Shown piece after piece: positions 11,001-20,418 of a DNA stretch of 64,000 nucleotides. The DNA is taken from NCBI GenBank assembly GCA_001600635.1, contig BCKL01000025.1, forward strand, positions 1 to 64,000, written 5' to 3'. The position numbers and the translations under genes are program-made. Each line of letters opens with the position of its first letter. Positions within the stretch are counted from its first letter, which is position 1. Under the pieces are notes generated by a model, which was given only the letters and a program-made list of their open reading frames with translations, ran no database searches and was not told where the DNA came from. Origin of the DNA: Leucosporidium creatinivorum. Lineage: Eukaryota; Basidiomycota; Microbotryomycetes; Leucosporidiales; Leucosporidiaceae.

Positions 11001-11421
11001 CCGAGTAGCCGGCTCGGCTGCTTCGGACCTTACCTCTACTTGTCGGTTCTTCCTTCGTCGCCTCGGAGAGGCGGGGAGTGCAGTTGATGGTAAAGAGAGC
11101 TGATAGACGAGGTAGTATGCCACGGACTGGTCTCCTCCGCCGCTTGCACCTCCTTGTGATCTCGGCGCTTCCCGCCGGAGGTGCTTCGTAGGCCACGATG
11201 CTCCTGCAGTGATGGGCTTGCTCGGGGTTGGAAGGTTGATAGACGGCGATGACCGACGAGGCTTCAGAGCACATCGCTGCACGCCACACCGCCTCTCTTC
11301 GCCGTTCTAAACGCTGACCCTCTCCTTCTCCCATCCCACAGACAAGGCCTACCTCGACGCCACCGAGCCCCTCCGCAAGGACCTCGGCGTCCTCATCAGG
11401 GAAGAGCTGTACTCCGCCTAA
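8009..11421 (+). CDS. COX6: Cytochrome c oxidase subunit Va (COX5A / yeast Cox6)
   Basis: Six exons: 8009-8102, 8309-8406, 8483-8531, 9133-9207, 9464-9490 and 11342-11421. They join in phase to 140 residues. An arginine-rich presequence (MSLGLVRTSLRSSARP) is followed by EDYDSFNKRYADFF, RGLNNCFAYDLVPS, ALKAARRVNDYSTAVRIFEGL, KEKVENPAQ and YKAYLDATEPLRKDLGV, near word-for-word subunit Va. The product is a matrix-side subunit of complex IV. Exon 5 has only 27 nt. Intron 5 (9491-11341) is 1,851 nt and intron 3 (8532-9132) is 601 nt, against under 100 nt for most introns here; intron 5 holds degenerate tandem repeats described separately. The junction 'AQ|Y' is at a very conserved place, which makes the long intron secure. 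Confidence 0.9.
9750..10760. repeat. Degenerate tandem repeat inside COX5A intron 5
   Basis: About seven or eight diverged units recur at intervals of roughly 134-157 bp. Anchors near 9757, 9897, 10031, 10181, 10323, 10481 and 10635 resemble GGCGGCTCGTCTCTCG.., followed by GGGCCGAGGAGG and a less conserved spacer. On the minus strand the units create an open frame (9803-10492) whose peptide repeats ARDEPPKE-like words; I treat it as a by-product of the repeat. The units differ too much for a recent microsatellite. Confidence 0.65.
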
Positions 11422-11824
11422 GCGATCGCGCAAAATTGGGTAGAACGGGGGGATAGAATGAACGAGGAGAGCCGAGACGGTGGACATGAGACGGGGCGCG
11501 ATGATAAAGCAGATGTCGGTGAATGCTAGGCAGTTTCTTTCGTTGATTCGATAGGTGTAGCAGAGTGTTCGGCGAGCTGTATGAGGATACGAGCCGCTCG
11601 CGAGAGGAGAGAGGGCCCGGCTCGGCGCTCCTTGGGCGGTCATTCTCAGTCTCGCTGTCGCCTTTGCTTGGTTGTGAATAAACGTCAGACTACGACACAT
11701 CAAGCCCCCATCTAGCCACGCTTCTGGAGAGCTACAGCCAGTTCGCGAACACCCCCTCTCGTGCGGCCAAGTCCAAACTCGCCTTCGCCCAACTGCTCTC
11801 CCCCCCCCACCTCATTCGACGACC
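11422..11824. other. Intergenic between COX5A and TAF8
   Basis: This is a 403-bp tandem-gene spacer carrying the COX5A 3' UTR and the TAF8 promoter. A C-run at 11803-11811 lies just before the TAF8 start. Nothing else was recognised. Confidence 0.5.
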
Positions 11825-13180
11825 ATGTTCTCTCCAACCTCGGGCTCTCGCTCACCTACACCATCCTCACGTACTCCCTCTCCTCCACCTGTACCCTTCA
11901 GCCTCGAAAACCCCCGACCCGACCTTCCACCCTCCGTCGCCGCTTCCGCTCTGCGGAAGCTCGTCTCCTACGAACTAGAGCAAGCAGGGTTCGAGGCAGT
12001 AACAGAAGAAGCACTGGAAGAGCTCGAGGGTGTGGTGTTCAGCTGTACGTCTCTCTCCGCACCGCTGGGAGAGCAGAAGCTGACGAGCAACGACCAACTA
12101 AACAGTCTTTGGCTCGCTGCTCGTGCGATCGCATGATCTCGCCAATTTGGGACGGAGGAACCAGCCCAATTTCAAGGACTTGCTGCAGGGCATTAAGGAC
12201 TTCGGGGTCGCTGGCGTGAGCGAGTTGAAGGAGGAGGTCGAGAGGACCAAGGCGAGGGATGGTGCGTTGCCGTGGACTGCGCGACTCGCTTGCAGAGCGA
12301 GAAGGCTAACGATATCATACTCCAACAGTCCCACAACTCTCCATCGTTTACGACAAGCAACGCGAGGAAGCTCCCGGCCCAACGCTCGCTTCAGACGACG
12401 AGCCCTCGTCCGAATCCGAAGCCTCCGAATACGAGGACGAGCCAGCACCTGCACCTCTCCCTCTCCCCAACCTCGAAGGAGGACCCGCGCCGCCTCCAGC
12501 CCCTCCTGCACCGAGAAGGAAGAAGGTCAAAGCGCCCAAGGTCAAGCCTCTGGCCGCGTTGAAGGCAGAGTACCTCCCTCCCTTACCAGCCAAGCATTCC
12601 TACAAGCAGACTCCGGTTTGTCTATCTCTCTCCTGCTTCTCGCTCGCTCGCTGATCACGCTCGGCGAACGCGACAGGTTTACCCTCAGTCGCGCATCCCT
12701 CCTGCAGTCCCACAAGCCTCGACATTCCCCACTCAGCAGACCCCCTCCGCTCTCGCCATGCGCCATCTCTCGACCCTCCGTTCCCGCCTGAATGACTCGC
12801 AACTCGTCGCCTCGTCGCTCCGAAACCTCATCCGAAAGACCTCAGCCCGAGCAACGACTGCCGGAGAAGGAGCTATGGTCCTCGGCGATCAACCCGACGG
12901 AGGAGGAGGAGGAGGAGCAGGGGCAACAGAGAATGACAACGACGATGTAGTCGACTACGAAGGGGAATGGTACGGCGGTCGAGGTGCCTCGGGGGTGAAG
13001 CGTTCGGTGCTGATGATGCGGGTGGGGGAGGAGGGCAAGGTGGATCTTGAGGGGTGGGGAAGCGGACATGGGAGGGAGGAGGAGGGTAAGGATGGGATGG
13101 CTTTCATGAAGAGTGCGGAGGGGTGGAGTGATGCGGGTAGGGTCGGAGGCGCGGGCAAGAGGAGGAAGTGGAGGGTTTGA
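11825..13180 (+). CDS. TAF8: TFIID subunit TAF8
   Basis: Exons 11825-12044, 12106-12261, 12329-12615 and 12677-13180 give 388 residues. The N-terminal third is a histone-fold (bromodomain-associated) region: SVAASALRKLVSYELEQAGFEAVTEEALEELE, followed by LVRSHDLANLGRRNQPNFKDLLQGIKDFGV. An acidic/proline-rich linker and a basic patch (RRKKVKAPKVKP) lead to the TAF8 C-terminal signature YLPPLPAKHSYKQTP-VYP, which is restored exactly by splicing at 12615/12677. TAF8 pairs with TAF10 by its histone fold and helps assemble TFIID for RNA polymerase II initiation. The glycine-rich and acidic C-terminus (about 12900-13180) is less conserved. The start is the first ATG of the open frame. Confidence 0.88.
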
Positions 13181-13367
13181 GCTGGAGTGTAGGGAGTGAG
13201 AGGGAGTGCGGTGTGTGATTACGCAGAGCGATGTGAGAAACAAGATCAGCAGCCGTCGAGAGCAGCTTGGCGAGCATAGCTCTCCCTCTCGGCGTTCGGT
13301 CGCTCGCTCGGCAGGCTGCTCGTCGACATGAGGCAACAAGCTTTGCAGTATCCACGCAAATTCCTCG

Positions 13368-13820
13368 TCACCTGAAATGCGCTGCCATCAGCATCCTCGG
13401 CTCACCCAATACCTCTCCCTCATCCCGCGTTTGACTCGACCTCGGCGCTGCTCTACCTCGGCCGCTCGTATCTTCATCACTAGGTTCCCGAGAGTACATG
13501 GGTGGTGGGGCGTCTCCTATTGTTGGCGTTGAGAGGTGATGAAGACGATGTAGCGGATAGGCGGGAGTGGATCCCTCGTCTTCAGCCATTCGGCGAAGAT
13601 CAGCTCGGGGCGCTCTTTCGCTACCTCCGTCAGGAGACGTACCTTTCCCCTTCTCTGCCTTTAAGTTCCTTCTACGACATAGTAGATAGCTCAGCAATAG
13701 TAGCAGAGCGATGCCTCCCAGTAACGATGGAACGAGGATGGCAGTCAGGCGACCAGAAGGACTAGTCGAAGTGTGCGGTGCATTGTCCGGTGAGGATGGA
13801 AGGACTTCGCCGACGACCAT
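13368..13820 (-). CDS. Small single-span membrane protein, function unknown
   Basis: This 150-codon open frame has a short outer segment rich in Ser/Pro, one strong membrane helix (LTAILVPSLLGGIALLLLLS), a stop-transfer CRRRN cluster and a hydrophilic tail with PPPMYSREPSDEDT. That layout is common in fungal type I or III single-span proteins. A donor-like GTACGT at about 13645 may mark an intron, so the exact tail is uncertain, and an additional upstream exon with a signal peptide cannot be excluded in 13821-14260. I recognise no family. Confidence 0.4.
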   Translation of the reverse strand: MVVGEVLPSSPDNAPHTSTSPSGRLTAILVPSLLGGIALLLLLSYLLCRRRNLKAEKGKGTSPDGGSERAPRADLRRMAEDEGSTPAYPLHRLHHLSTPTIGDAPPPMYSREPSDEDTSGRGRAAPRSSQTRDEGEVLGEPRMLMAAHFR

Positions 13821-14271
13821 CCGGTAGAGTGTGGAATATGACGAGCAAGATTGCGAGCGAGAAGCAGAAGAGAGAAAGAGACAATCTCGGGCGAACGAAC
13901 AATTGTGACTGACTCCTCGAGAGCCGATGGGGCTCTTGATGACTATGGTCGTCCGTGAGTCAGACGAAAGCAGGATGCGAGCTACACCGACCCCAGGAGG
14001 AGGAGGGCAAAGGCGTCAAAGGCGCTCGTCCGATCTCGAATCTCGAGTCACGACCTGCCGGAAGCCGCAGCCCCGGTGATAGGAATAGTGCTCTACCGCG
14101 TGGTCGCAGTTCGTCTCGCATCGAGAGCGCAGAGGGACTTGCGCGTGCAGTGCGAGGATTCGTAAGCAGCTTCCATCGCTCTTCGCTCGGTCGGTTGCTT
14201 CGCAGGCTTCGACGAGAGAAAGCCACATGATCCCAGTGCTAAGGCTACAAGTCAACAAGCGACGATAAGCT
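13821..14271. other. Spacer upstream of the small membrane gene
   Basis: Several short overlapping frames occur on both strands but none shows family motifs, so this is treated as promoter plus the MET1 3' flank. Confidence 0.35.
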
Positions 14272-16424
14272 CTAATCCCTCAATCCCTCTACGACCTTCC
14301 TCCAGCCCTCGCCGAGGCCCTCCTTGCACTTGAACCCCTCCTCCCCGAGCCACTCATTGACCCTCTCGCGATCCCTCTCCTCGCCCAGCTTCTCCTCGTC
14401 CAGCACGTTCATATCTCCTGCTCCGTCCTTGCCTTCCAAGCACATGACTCCCCAGCCGATAACGAGCATCCCGGGCGGGCGATGAGGGCTGAGGCGCTTG
14501 AGCACCGAGGGGAGGTCGGCGATGGTGGACGCTACTACGCGTTGGTCGGGCGAGGAGGCGCGTTCGATGAGTGCCATGGGGAGGTAGGGAGGGTAGGAGG
14601 ATTTCGAGTGGTTGAGGAGCGATTCCACAAGGGACTCGAGCCGAGCGACGCCCATCAAGACAACGAGAGTCTTGCCACGCTCGTAGCCCTCGACGCCGAC
14701 GTCGCGACCACCTCGACCGACTCCAGTGCAGATGACCAGGCTTTCGGCGACTCCTCGTTGGGTGACGGGGATTCCAGAGATGGTGGGTCCAGCGAGGCAG
14801 GAAGAGAGACCAGGGATGACAACGGGGTCGTAGCCCGCTTTGCGGAAGTGCAGGACCTCCTCACCTCCTCGACCGTAGAGGAACGGGTCTCCCTGCTTCA
14901 TCCTCAGCACCGTCTTGCCCTCCCTCGCTCCTTCGACCGCCAGGCGCATCAACTCGTCCTGAGCGTGCTCGGCGTTGCCAGGGTACTTCTTGGCAATAAC
15001 GACACCCTTCCGCCGTTCCTCGGGAATGAGAGCGAGAATCTCTGCCGGTACGAGCTTGTCCGAGAGGAATAGGTCGACGTAGTAAGGCGAGCCGGGAGGG
15101 GAGGTGAGGAAGAGGTAGGCGAGGCGGGTGAGGAGGAGGGTGGAGCCTGGTCCAGTGCCGAGAAGGAGAATGCGACCCTTCTCTGATGGTGCGGGAGGGG
15201 ATAGTAGGAGCGAGTGCTGAGATGGGGGAGCGTTCTCTGGCGTGTGCGAGGTTGGCGAGGAGGGTGCCGGAGTGGAGGGCGCCGAGAGGGTGGCGAGGGA
15301 GACGGTGGCTAGTCGGTCGAGAGGCCAGTACTCGCTGAGTTGAGCCACATAGCGCATGCGAGTGCGCTGAGCTTCGGCGGCGGTCCAGGCAGCGGAGGAG
15401 GAGGCGGCGACGAGCGAGGTGGGAGCACTCGAGAAGTCCGAGGTGCTGTAGAGTTAGAACGACATCAGCGGTCTGGTCGTTGTCAGCACAAGAAGGAGAC
15501 GATCACTCACCTGACGGTGCCGATGCTGTCGTTGCCCTGGGAGTCGCGTCGTTGCTCGAGAGCTCGTGCTCGGCAAGGGCTGGCCTCGTCCTCCACAGTT
15601 CCTCGCTCCAGCAGCTCACTCTTCTCCCTCGTAAGCTGCTCCACTGGTCGGTTGAAGCCCGTGCCGGATAGCTCGACCTCGTCATTTCCTCCCTTTGCCC
15701 ACGAATCGCCTGCAGCTTCCGCAGCGAGAGCTGCTCGAAGCTCGGAGACGGCGAGGACGGCTGCTCCGACGTTGGAGGGGAGAGCAGCGACAATCTCGCG
15801 ACGAAGGCGAGTTGCTAGACGGCAGGCTGAGGAGTTGGTAGTGAGGGCGAGTTGAAGAGGGGATTTCGAGGGAGTGGCGGAAGCGATGGAGGAGGTAGCG
15901 GCATCGCTGGAGGTGCCGAGGTCGAAGCGATGGGTGACGGGGAAGCTGAAGTCGGAGAGACTGGGGGCATCCGCCACGTTGACGAGGTACCGTCGTTCGT
16001 TGGCGACCTTTGCGAAAGCCTGCGCCGAGGCGAAGGTCCTCCGCTCCCTTGTCGATCCCGAGCTGCCGCTGCGAGGCATCGTGTCGCCTAGTACGATCAT
16101 CATGCAGCTCCGCTTGATCTCGGGGTCGAGTCCATCGAACCAGGCGGACCAGGCTTCCTCATCGGCATCGGCCGCGAGGTCCCAGTCGACGACGCCGACC
16201 TCGCCCTGCTCCCGGCGGTGGACGAGTTCATCCTCCCACACATCGGTGCCAGATGCGCCGACGAGGACCTTGTAACCGGCTTCGAGGGCGGCGAACGAGC
16301 GAAGGGAGGAGATTCGAGTGGGAGCGAGCACGAGGAGGGTGTGGTGCTTGGAGGAAGAGGCGAGAGGTGAGTTGAACGAGAGGAGTAGAGAAGCTCCCTG
16401 CTGAGGTGTAGGGTAGGTGGGCAT
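14272..16424 (-). CDS. MET1: Uroporphyrinogen-III C-methyltransferase (siroheme synthesis)
   Basis: Exons 16424-15511 and 15445-14272 encode 695 residues. The C-terminal half is a SAM-dependent SUMT/tetrapyrrole methylase: a glycine-rich ILLLGTGPGSTLLLT loop, DLFLSDKLVPAEIL, ARE-GKTVLRMKQGDPFLYGRG, VIPGLSSCLAGPTISGIPVTQRG, and later TLVVLMGVARL and PMALIERAS. The N-terminal half (LLLSFNSPLASS..LVLAPTRISSLRSFAALEAGYKV, VNVADAPSLSDFSFPV) has the NAD-binding siroheme-synthase layout, so both halves of siroheme making may be fused as in bacterial CysG, though the dehydrogenase/chelatase residues cannot be checked here. Siroheme is the cofactor of sulfite reductase. MET22, another sulfate-assimilation gene, lies 22 kb away; no operon-like link is implied. 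Confidence 0.85.
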
Positions 16425-17380
16425 GGTCGAGTTCTGTAGGTTCAGGGCTAATCAGCGATTGTCCATTCGGCGAAGCGGGATTGGTGAGTATGACTTGAGC
16501 AGGGCTGCTGAGTGGCTCCCAGTGTACGATCCAAGCTCAACAATCTCCACTTCATCAGCCTTGCTGCCTTATAAGCAGCCAGACCGATGCAGAGGGCGGC
16601 GCAGCTACTCCCTCGCCTTGCTAGCCTGCCTTCGGCCATCTACTGGATCCTAGCACACATCACCCAGCTCGATCTACTCGCATACACCTCTGCACACTTT
16701 CTGTGCTCCTACGCACCTTTTGATCAAGTACAAGTCGCGCAAGCAGCGTTATCGTGCTGAGAACTCGAGATTCCCTCAATTCGGCTCGAGCAAAGCGTGC
16801 AGGGGAGTCGGGCGCAGCTGTGGTCCGGTCAATCTATCGTCCAGTAGTATCTGCGAGCTGTCCAGTCGTGTCGAGTCCAGTGGCAAGATGTGGTTCAAGT
16901 TCAAGCAGCGCACTTTCGAATCACGCCTTTCTCCGCGCGCGGCCTTCCAACCAGCGAAGGGCGAAGTCCGACATGGTGAGAAGCAGGGACGGGAACAGCG
17001 AGCAGATAAGATAGGTGGAGAAGGATGGGAGATGGGAGGTGATATGCCCCGCGATAAGGTGAGGAAGTATCGCCGAGCTGGAAGGAAAAGGGGCATTGAA
17101 GCTCAGGCAGCTCAGGCGAGGGGAGGGCGATGATGAAAGCTGAGAGGCTCTGGGCTGCCTCAATGTGTCTGTGTGCAGCTCTGTAGAGGCCGACTTCTCT
17201 CGGGTATCCTCGGGAAGCTGAGAACGGCGGTATGGACAGCTCGGCGATGATTGCGAAGGGCCACAGCGGGCTCATATGGGTACAGATAGGCTCAGACCGA
17301 TTCCCTGGATATGAAAGCGTACACTCCAAACCCTCTCGTCGACTCCGTTGCCGTTCAGTAGCCTAGACGCCCCATGGGTA
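16425..17380. other. Long intergenic stretch upstream of MET1
   Basis: About 950 bp with only short frames and no motif. The first part is the MET1 promoter and the last part runs into the RPL21-derived fragment. Nothing else was recognised. Confidence 0.4.
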
Positions 17381-17693
17381 GCGACCTCCCCACTCCCAAC
17401 AGCTCCCAAATCCCGGTCCTCCGTAGCGCAATACACACAACGATACGCGATCCGATCAGATTGTCGTGTCCTTTTTTGGTACAGAAGTATCAGTATAGCT
17501 CTACCGCGAATCAGGAAAGCTCGGCGCCGACTCACGTAGGCAACGGGGGCAAGGGTGAGGGGAAGGTTGTTCTCGGTCGAGATGGTGCGGGCGTCGCGGG
17601 GTCCAGCTGGCAGACGCTTGAGGAGGACGGTCTCTCCCTTGGCCTTGGCCTCCTTCTTGGCGGCGGCGTTCGACTTGACACGGTTGAGGAAGC
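17381..17693 (-). pseudogene. RPL21 3'-end fragment (last two exons)
   Basis: This matches 25254-25566 of the full RPL21 gene in the same orientation: acceptor plus penultimate exon, last intron, 15-nt last exon and 3' flank. The large exon differs by about one base in 150 and the 3' flank is also very close, while the intron is clearly diverged. The tiny last exon reads GACACGACAATCTGA here against GATACAACCATCTGA in the full gene. Both encode D-T-T-I-stop, so the three differences are all synonymous. The 5' two thirds of the gene are absent, so no ribosomal protein can be made. Beyond 17693 an unmatched piece of about 150 bp joins it to the tRNA block. Confidence 0.8.
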
Positions 17694-17839
17694 CTGCCCT
17701 CGCGAAGGGGGAGGCATTCTGCTACTCCTCGCGGTCCTTGTCCGTAACGGTGGGCGTGCAGGATACGAAGCTATCGACTCGTTGCACCTCTTCGGCTCAT
17801 CTGCAGCAGCCGTTCGGACAGTCACCACCGAGGACAGGC

Positions 17840-19580
17840 TTCGGCGCCGAGCTGCCCCTCCTCGACCGAGTTGGCCTCTTAGCTACTGAATGAAGGGCAA
17901 AAAGGCTAGCGCCACTCGGGTAGAATTGTAGAGCAGAATGTGAAGCTCCCCTTGAGACCTCCTCCGGGCTCGCCAGACGATGCCGTGGAGCAGGAGGAGA
18001 AGAACAAAAAAGTACTTTCCCTGCTCGGCGACCGCCTCGGTAGAGAGCAAAAAAGAAACGGTCCCACGCAGGATCGAACTGCGGATCTCCCGATGGGACT
18101 GTTGTATTAACAGTCGGACGCTTTACCAACTAAGCCATAGGACCTTTGCGATGTGTACTTGTCGCAACCGCTCATTTCTAATCCCCAGAACGTTCTCTCG
18201 CCGATTTTGCCTGGGCACGCTCGCAAGCTGTATCATTCTGCCCGTCCTTTCTTCTCCTAAGCACCGCACATGTTCTAGGTAGACTTGCTTAGCTTTTTTT
18301 ACCCGTCACGACCCTGATTAGATCCAGAAATGTTGCCGGCCGAACTTCGGCGCTGGCTTGCCGCCGAGCGGTCCCAGGCCATAAGAGGGGTTTGTAGTAC
18401 GTCAGGTTACATGGAGCGGGTCGTTCGTATCGATGTATAGCGTAGCTCCCCTGTCCACACCTCAAAACGACCCTTGAAGGCGCAGGCCGTCGAAGCACGG
18501 CTCGGCGCTGCCTGGCGCTTGCCTCCGTTCTGTCCAACCGATCGGCCCGACCCGAGGTTTGCAAGCTTATAGGGAATCGGCTTCAGTCGACCTGTTCTGA
18601 CGCTTCCGAGGTGTAGTCGCCTTGCTCAGTGCTACCTGAGCAGCTCTCGCCTGCTTCCCCATGCTCGGCCGCGCCCTGCTCTCACTTTCAATTGGATTGG
18701 AGATAAGGCAACATGTTGACACGTCTATGGCTACAGGATACTCGTTCTCAGTCTAAGCATCCACCCTCTCACTCATCTCCTCCTTCCTCCTCCTCTCCTT
18801 CACGCAGAGCGCGCCGGCGAGGATTCCCCAAGCGCTTCTCATCGTCGACCACAACTTCTCGTCGCTCACACCCAAAGCTACCGCCGTCTGCCATAGGCCA
18901 TGCACCAGAGAGATCCGCTCCAATAGCTGCTGGGTTGGTAGTGCCGCGAGGGAGGTGGAGAGGGAGAGAGGAGTGGGGTTGAGGAGCGCCGAGATGGAGG
19001 GCTTTGAGGGTGCGGGAGAGGCTGGTGGTGTTGGGAGGAGGGAGGAGAGGAGGTAAGACGGAGATTGGAGGTAGAGGTAGGCTTGCAGGAGAGGGAGGGC
19101 GCGGGAGCAGGGCAGGTTTAGCTCGACGACCGGGAGGTGAACCTCGTTCGGCGCCGAGCTCGATGGTGGAAGAGCCGAGGGGAGAGCCGGGTGGTTGGGG
19201 TATGCAGGCTGGGATTGAGGTGTCGAGGAGATGAGGGAAAGCGCGGTGGACCGAGAGGCAAAGAGTAGGCCGTGTACGGGGACTAGGAGCGTTCTCGGCG
19301 AATCGGGAGCGTGGATGGCGAGGACGTGAGAGGGAGGAAGGGTTGCAGCTGGAGTAGGGGCGTCCGGTAGGATACAGGGAAGGTAACTTGGCAGCTCCGA
19401 TCCCGCTGGGATCCTCAGAGTCGTTGCTGTTGCTTGGGTGAGCAGCGAAGGGCCTGCGAACAGAGAGAGGAGGGGTCCGAGGTCAGCGCCGAACGACGAG
19501 CTGTAGGTCGACGATTGAGCTTAGACTCACCCATCTTCTGTAGCTTTGACACTACGAATCCGATGGGCATCCCTGCCAAC
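17840..19580. repeat. Block B, inverted counterpart of block A (about 1750-3487)
   Basis: The order tRNA 3' flank, tRNA-Asn, tRNA 5' flank, Clp1-like 3' flank, Clp1-like exon 2, intron, end of exon 1 is the mirror of block A. Coding and tRNA parts are well conserved and the spacers are patchy, so the duplication is not recent or has been partly converted. The two blocks bracket about 14.3 kb in inverted orientation. Confidence 0.75.
18060..18144 (-). tRNA. tRNA-Asn(GTT) with 13-nt intron, copy 3
   Basis: This is identical over 85 bp to the copies at 4-88 and 3193-3277. On its transcribed strand it is followed by TTTCTTTTTTGC, a polymerase III terminator. Its flanks belong to the inverted block described under the repeat entries. 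Confidence 0.92.
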
Positions 19581-19828
19581 TCTTCGTCGACGACGAGCTG
19601 TGCAAAGTCCACCGCTTCGATTGGCGACGGAGCGGACGGCAGCTCGAGCGGCAGGTGAACGGTGGCCGCTTTGATGGCTGCAGGGAGCGGTGGAGATACT
19701 GCCGGTGGTGCTGCTTGATATGGTGGCGGAGTAGATGCGCGAGTCGAGGGAGCAGTCGAGTATGAGGAGGCGGCCGAGAAGAGCGACGGGGCTGAGACCG
19801 AGCCGGCGACGGAGAGGGCGGACGACAT
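18753..19828 (-). CDS. Clp1-like protein copy B, intact
   Basis: Exons 19828-19531 and 19453-18753 are open throughout and give 332 residues. The N-terminal hundred residues are Ser/Ala/Pro-rich with PPPYQAAPPAVSPPLP, followed by FAQLVVDEELAGMPIGFVVSKLQKMG across the intron, then PSLLTQ...LPSYLP, HVLAIHAPDSPRTLLVPVH, LPVVELNLP, LLQAYLYLQSPSYLL and a basic end. The pattern of a short histidine core followed by a leucine-rich tyrosine repeat resembles fungal Clp1 (clampless-1), needed for dikaryon development in mushrooms and smuts. I hold this name loosely; a BTB/POZ-like fold is possible. An upstream in-frame ATG at 20134 would add 102 residues of non-conserved sequence, so the 19828 start is preferred. 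Confidence 0.55.
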
Positions 19829-20418
19829 GGCTGTTGGAGGGAGCAGGAGGGCTTTGGTGGCAGGCAGTGAGGTGTCAAGAGGCAAGAGTACATCCTGCTC
19901 TACAAGTACCTCAAGAGCAACGCCGACTTGAGTTGAACGCGAAGGGGAGGTCTGATCCTCCTCGTCGGCGAAGAGACGAAGGGAGGGGGCTGATGTGCAC
20001 TTGAGCCGCAGGAGGTGGATGTCCGTTTCTGCTGATGAGCACTGGATGTGGTGCAGAAGGGAGGGGATATACTCGAATACAGAGGTCGAAAGAAAGCTGT
20101 AGCAGAGTAGAGCCAAGTCAGCCGACTGGAGCAATCAGCTCACCTCCGTCAGCTCGGCGCAAGGGGCCCCGGCGCTCTTCAGCAGGTGCCGCTTCAGACG
20201 CTCGCTCAGCTCTGTACTCCATCAAAACAACATCAAGGCTATCATTGCTCTTTGTCTCTCGTCTGTAACTGATGCCCCGGGAGCGAGCACAGACAAAAGC
20301 CCGGCTTCTTCGGCGATGTCCTGCGAGTGGCGAAAGAGGACAAATACTGAGCTAACAAGTCGCGAGACAGACGATGCAATAACGTGAATAATCAAGCAAC
20401 AGTATAAGCGTACTATGT
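19829..20418. other. Upstream region of Clp1-like copy B
   Basis: This is a 590-bp spacer to the 3' end of the PX-domain gene. It is open in the Clp1 frame up to 20134, but nothing alike exists at copy A. No other gene was seen. Confidence 0.4.

Noticed and set aside
14482-15072. Plus-strand frame of 196 codons opposite MET1
   Set aside because: The minus strand encodes unmistakable methyltransferase motifs over the same bases; the plus frame has none.
1-20134. The tRNA-flanked blocks as a transposon
   Set aside because: No transposase, no terminal inverted repeats and no target-site duplication were seen. The shared parts are ordinary genes and a tRNA, so a segmental duplication is simpler.
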